From NCBI GenBank assembly GCA_035327565.1, contig DAOLDB010000001.1:62001-126000 (forward strand): a DNA stretch of 64,000 nt, in the 5' to 3' direction. Made by a program: the position numbers and the translations under genes. This DNA comes from JABDLO01 sp035327565. GTDB taxonomy: Bacteria; Bacteroidota; Bacteroidia; Chitinophagales; Saprospiraceae. Below are positions 63,733 to 64,000 of this stretch, piece after piece. The stretch's first letter is position 1. Each line of letters starts with the position of its first letter. The notes under the pieces were generated by a model. The model was not told where the DNA came from, did not search any database, and saw only the letters and a program-made list of their open reading frames with translations.

Positions 63733-64000
63733 TCATTTAATCGCATTAAAATCCTTTTTATCAATCCGGTAAAATTCCGTTGACTTTTTGTTAATTACTT
63801 TTGTTTCGGTGAAATGCATTCCTAATCTTTCAGTCACTTTTCCTGAGAGTATATTGTCAGTATCAAAGCTGGCAATTAAGTATTCAAAGTGTAATACGGT
63901 AAAGGCATACCCTATGACTTTTCGTGCAGCTTCAGTAGCAAATCCACGATGCCAAAAAGGAGGAAGGAGTCCATAAATCAGTTGGGGGTTCTTTTCTTCG
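63733..64000 (-). CDS. GNAT-family N-acetyltransferase (partial, runs off the window)
   Basis: The C-terminal 88 residues of a RimJ/RimL-like GNAT enzyme: YGLLPPFWHRGFATEAARKV carries the acetyl-CoA pyrophosphate-binding loop (HRGFAT), followed by GYAFTVLHFEYLIASFDTDN and RLGMHF. It ends at the TGA complement at 63733. The gene starts beyond the window's right edge. It probably acetylates a small molecule or a ribosomal protein. Confidence 0.85.
   Translation of the reverse strand, partial: EEKNPQLIYGLLPPFWHRGFATEAARKVIGYAFTVLHFEYLIASFDTDNILSGKVTERLGMHFTETKVINKKSTEFYRIDKKDFNAIK

Noticed and set aside
1..64000. tRNA, rRNA, CRISPR array, insertion sequence, integrase or phage genes
   Set aside because: I searched by eye for cloverleaf-like sequences, regularly spaced repeats and transposase or integrase motifs and found none.

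Overview
The window is a stretch of ordinary-looking chromosome from an AT-rich member of the Bacteroidota. Several independent signs support this: a mutY-ssb-gldE-gldD gliding-motility cluster; a MoxR/DUF58/BatA-BatB-BatC-BatD operon; families typical of the phylum (DUF2853, DUF3467, DUF4159, 2TM domain, baeRF, a PspC-like small protein); promoter boxes of the Bacteroidota type (TAnnTTTG); and few Shine-Dalgarno sequences. Placement below phylum is not secure. Genes for adenylate kinase, Obg, RuvB, L32, ClpB, DNA polymerase I, SSB, MutY and AsnRS mark it as core chromosome. I see no tRNA, rRNA, CRISPR array, integrase, transposase or phage gene.

Layout. 1-6.4 kb: a lipoprotein formylglycine-generating-type enzyme, a saccharopine-dehydrogenase-like reductase with a duplicated-domain secreted partner, small membrane proteins, and the LPS heptose epimerase HldD. 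6.4-11.5 kb: a gene-poor stretch with REP-like palindromes, an OxyR with both redox cysteines, and a 1021-residue secreted protein made of two copies of an about 400-residue unit, each with a C39-like Cys/His/Asp set, ending in a short CSLREA/beta-helix-like tail. 11.5-19.2 kb: a YbbA/YbbP-type ABC exporter divergent from a TesA-like esterase, then NlpC/P60 lipoprotein, adk, obg and a guanine-deaminase-type enzyme. 19.2-25.2 kb: a YceI-porin-YceI set, a PaiB-like protein, glycerate kinase and an amino-acid permease. 25.3-36.5 kb: a double retropepsin-PDZ protein, baeRF3, IscA-type protein, RuvB, several small Bacteroidota proteins, an isolated TonB plug lipoprotein, yceD-rpmF, a possible transglutaminase-like protein, RidA and two small outer-membrane barrels. 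36.6-44 kb: ClpB, an exported Gfo/Idh/MocA oxidoreductase and PolA.

43.97-45.08 kb holds a decayed gene pair: a small Cys-rich secreted peptide with two internal stops and a 6-bladed beta-propeller lipoprotein with a nonsense codon and a frameshift. 45.2-48.8 kb is gldD-gldE-ssb-mutY. 48.8-60 kb holds DUF2853, an amidohydrolase, asnS with its own promoter, and the Bat operon, which carries an extra single-domain BatD-like protein. 60.2-61.3 kb has two small heat-shock genes ending at a strong terminator and preceded by a cluster of palindromes. The window ends with a FecA-like TonB receptor and a partial GNAT acetyltransferase.

The most unusual items are the tandem C39-like secreted protein, the decayed peptide/propeller pair, the palindrome cluster beside the heat-shock genes, the extra BatD-like protein, and the possible transglutaminase-like gene behind rpmF. 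None is proven to be a new system; all family calls were made by eye from motifs.
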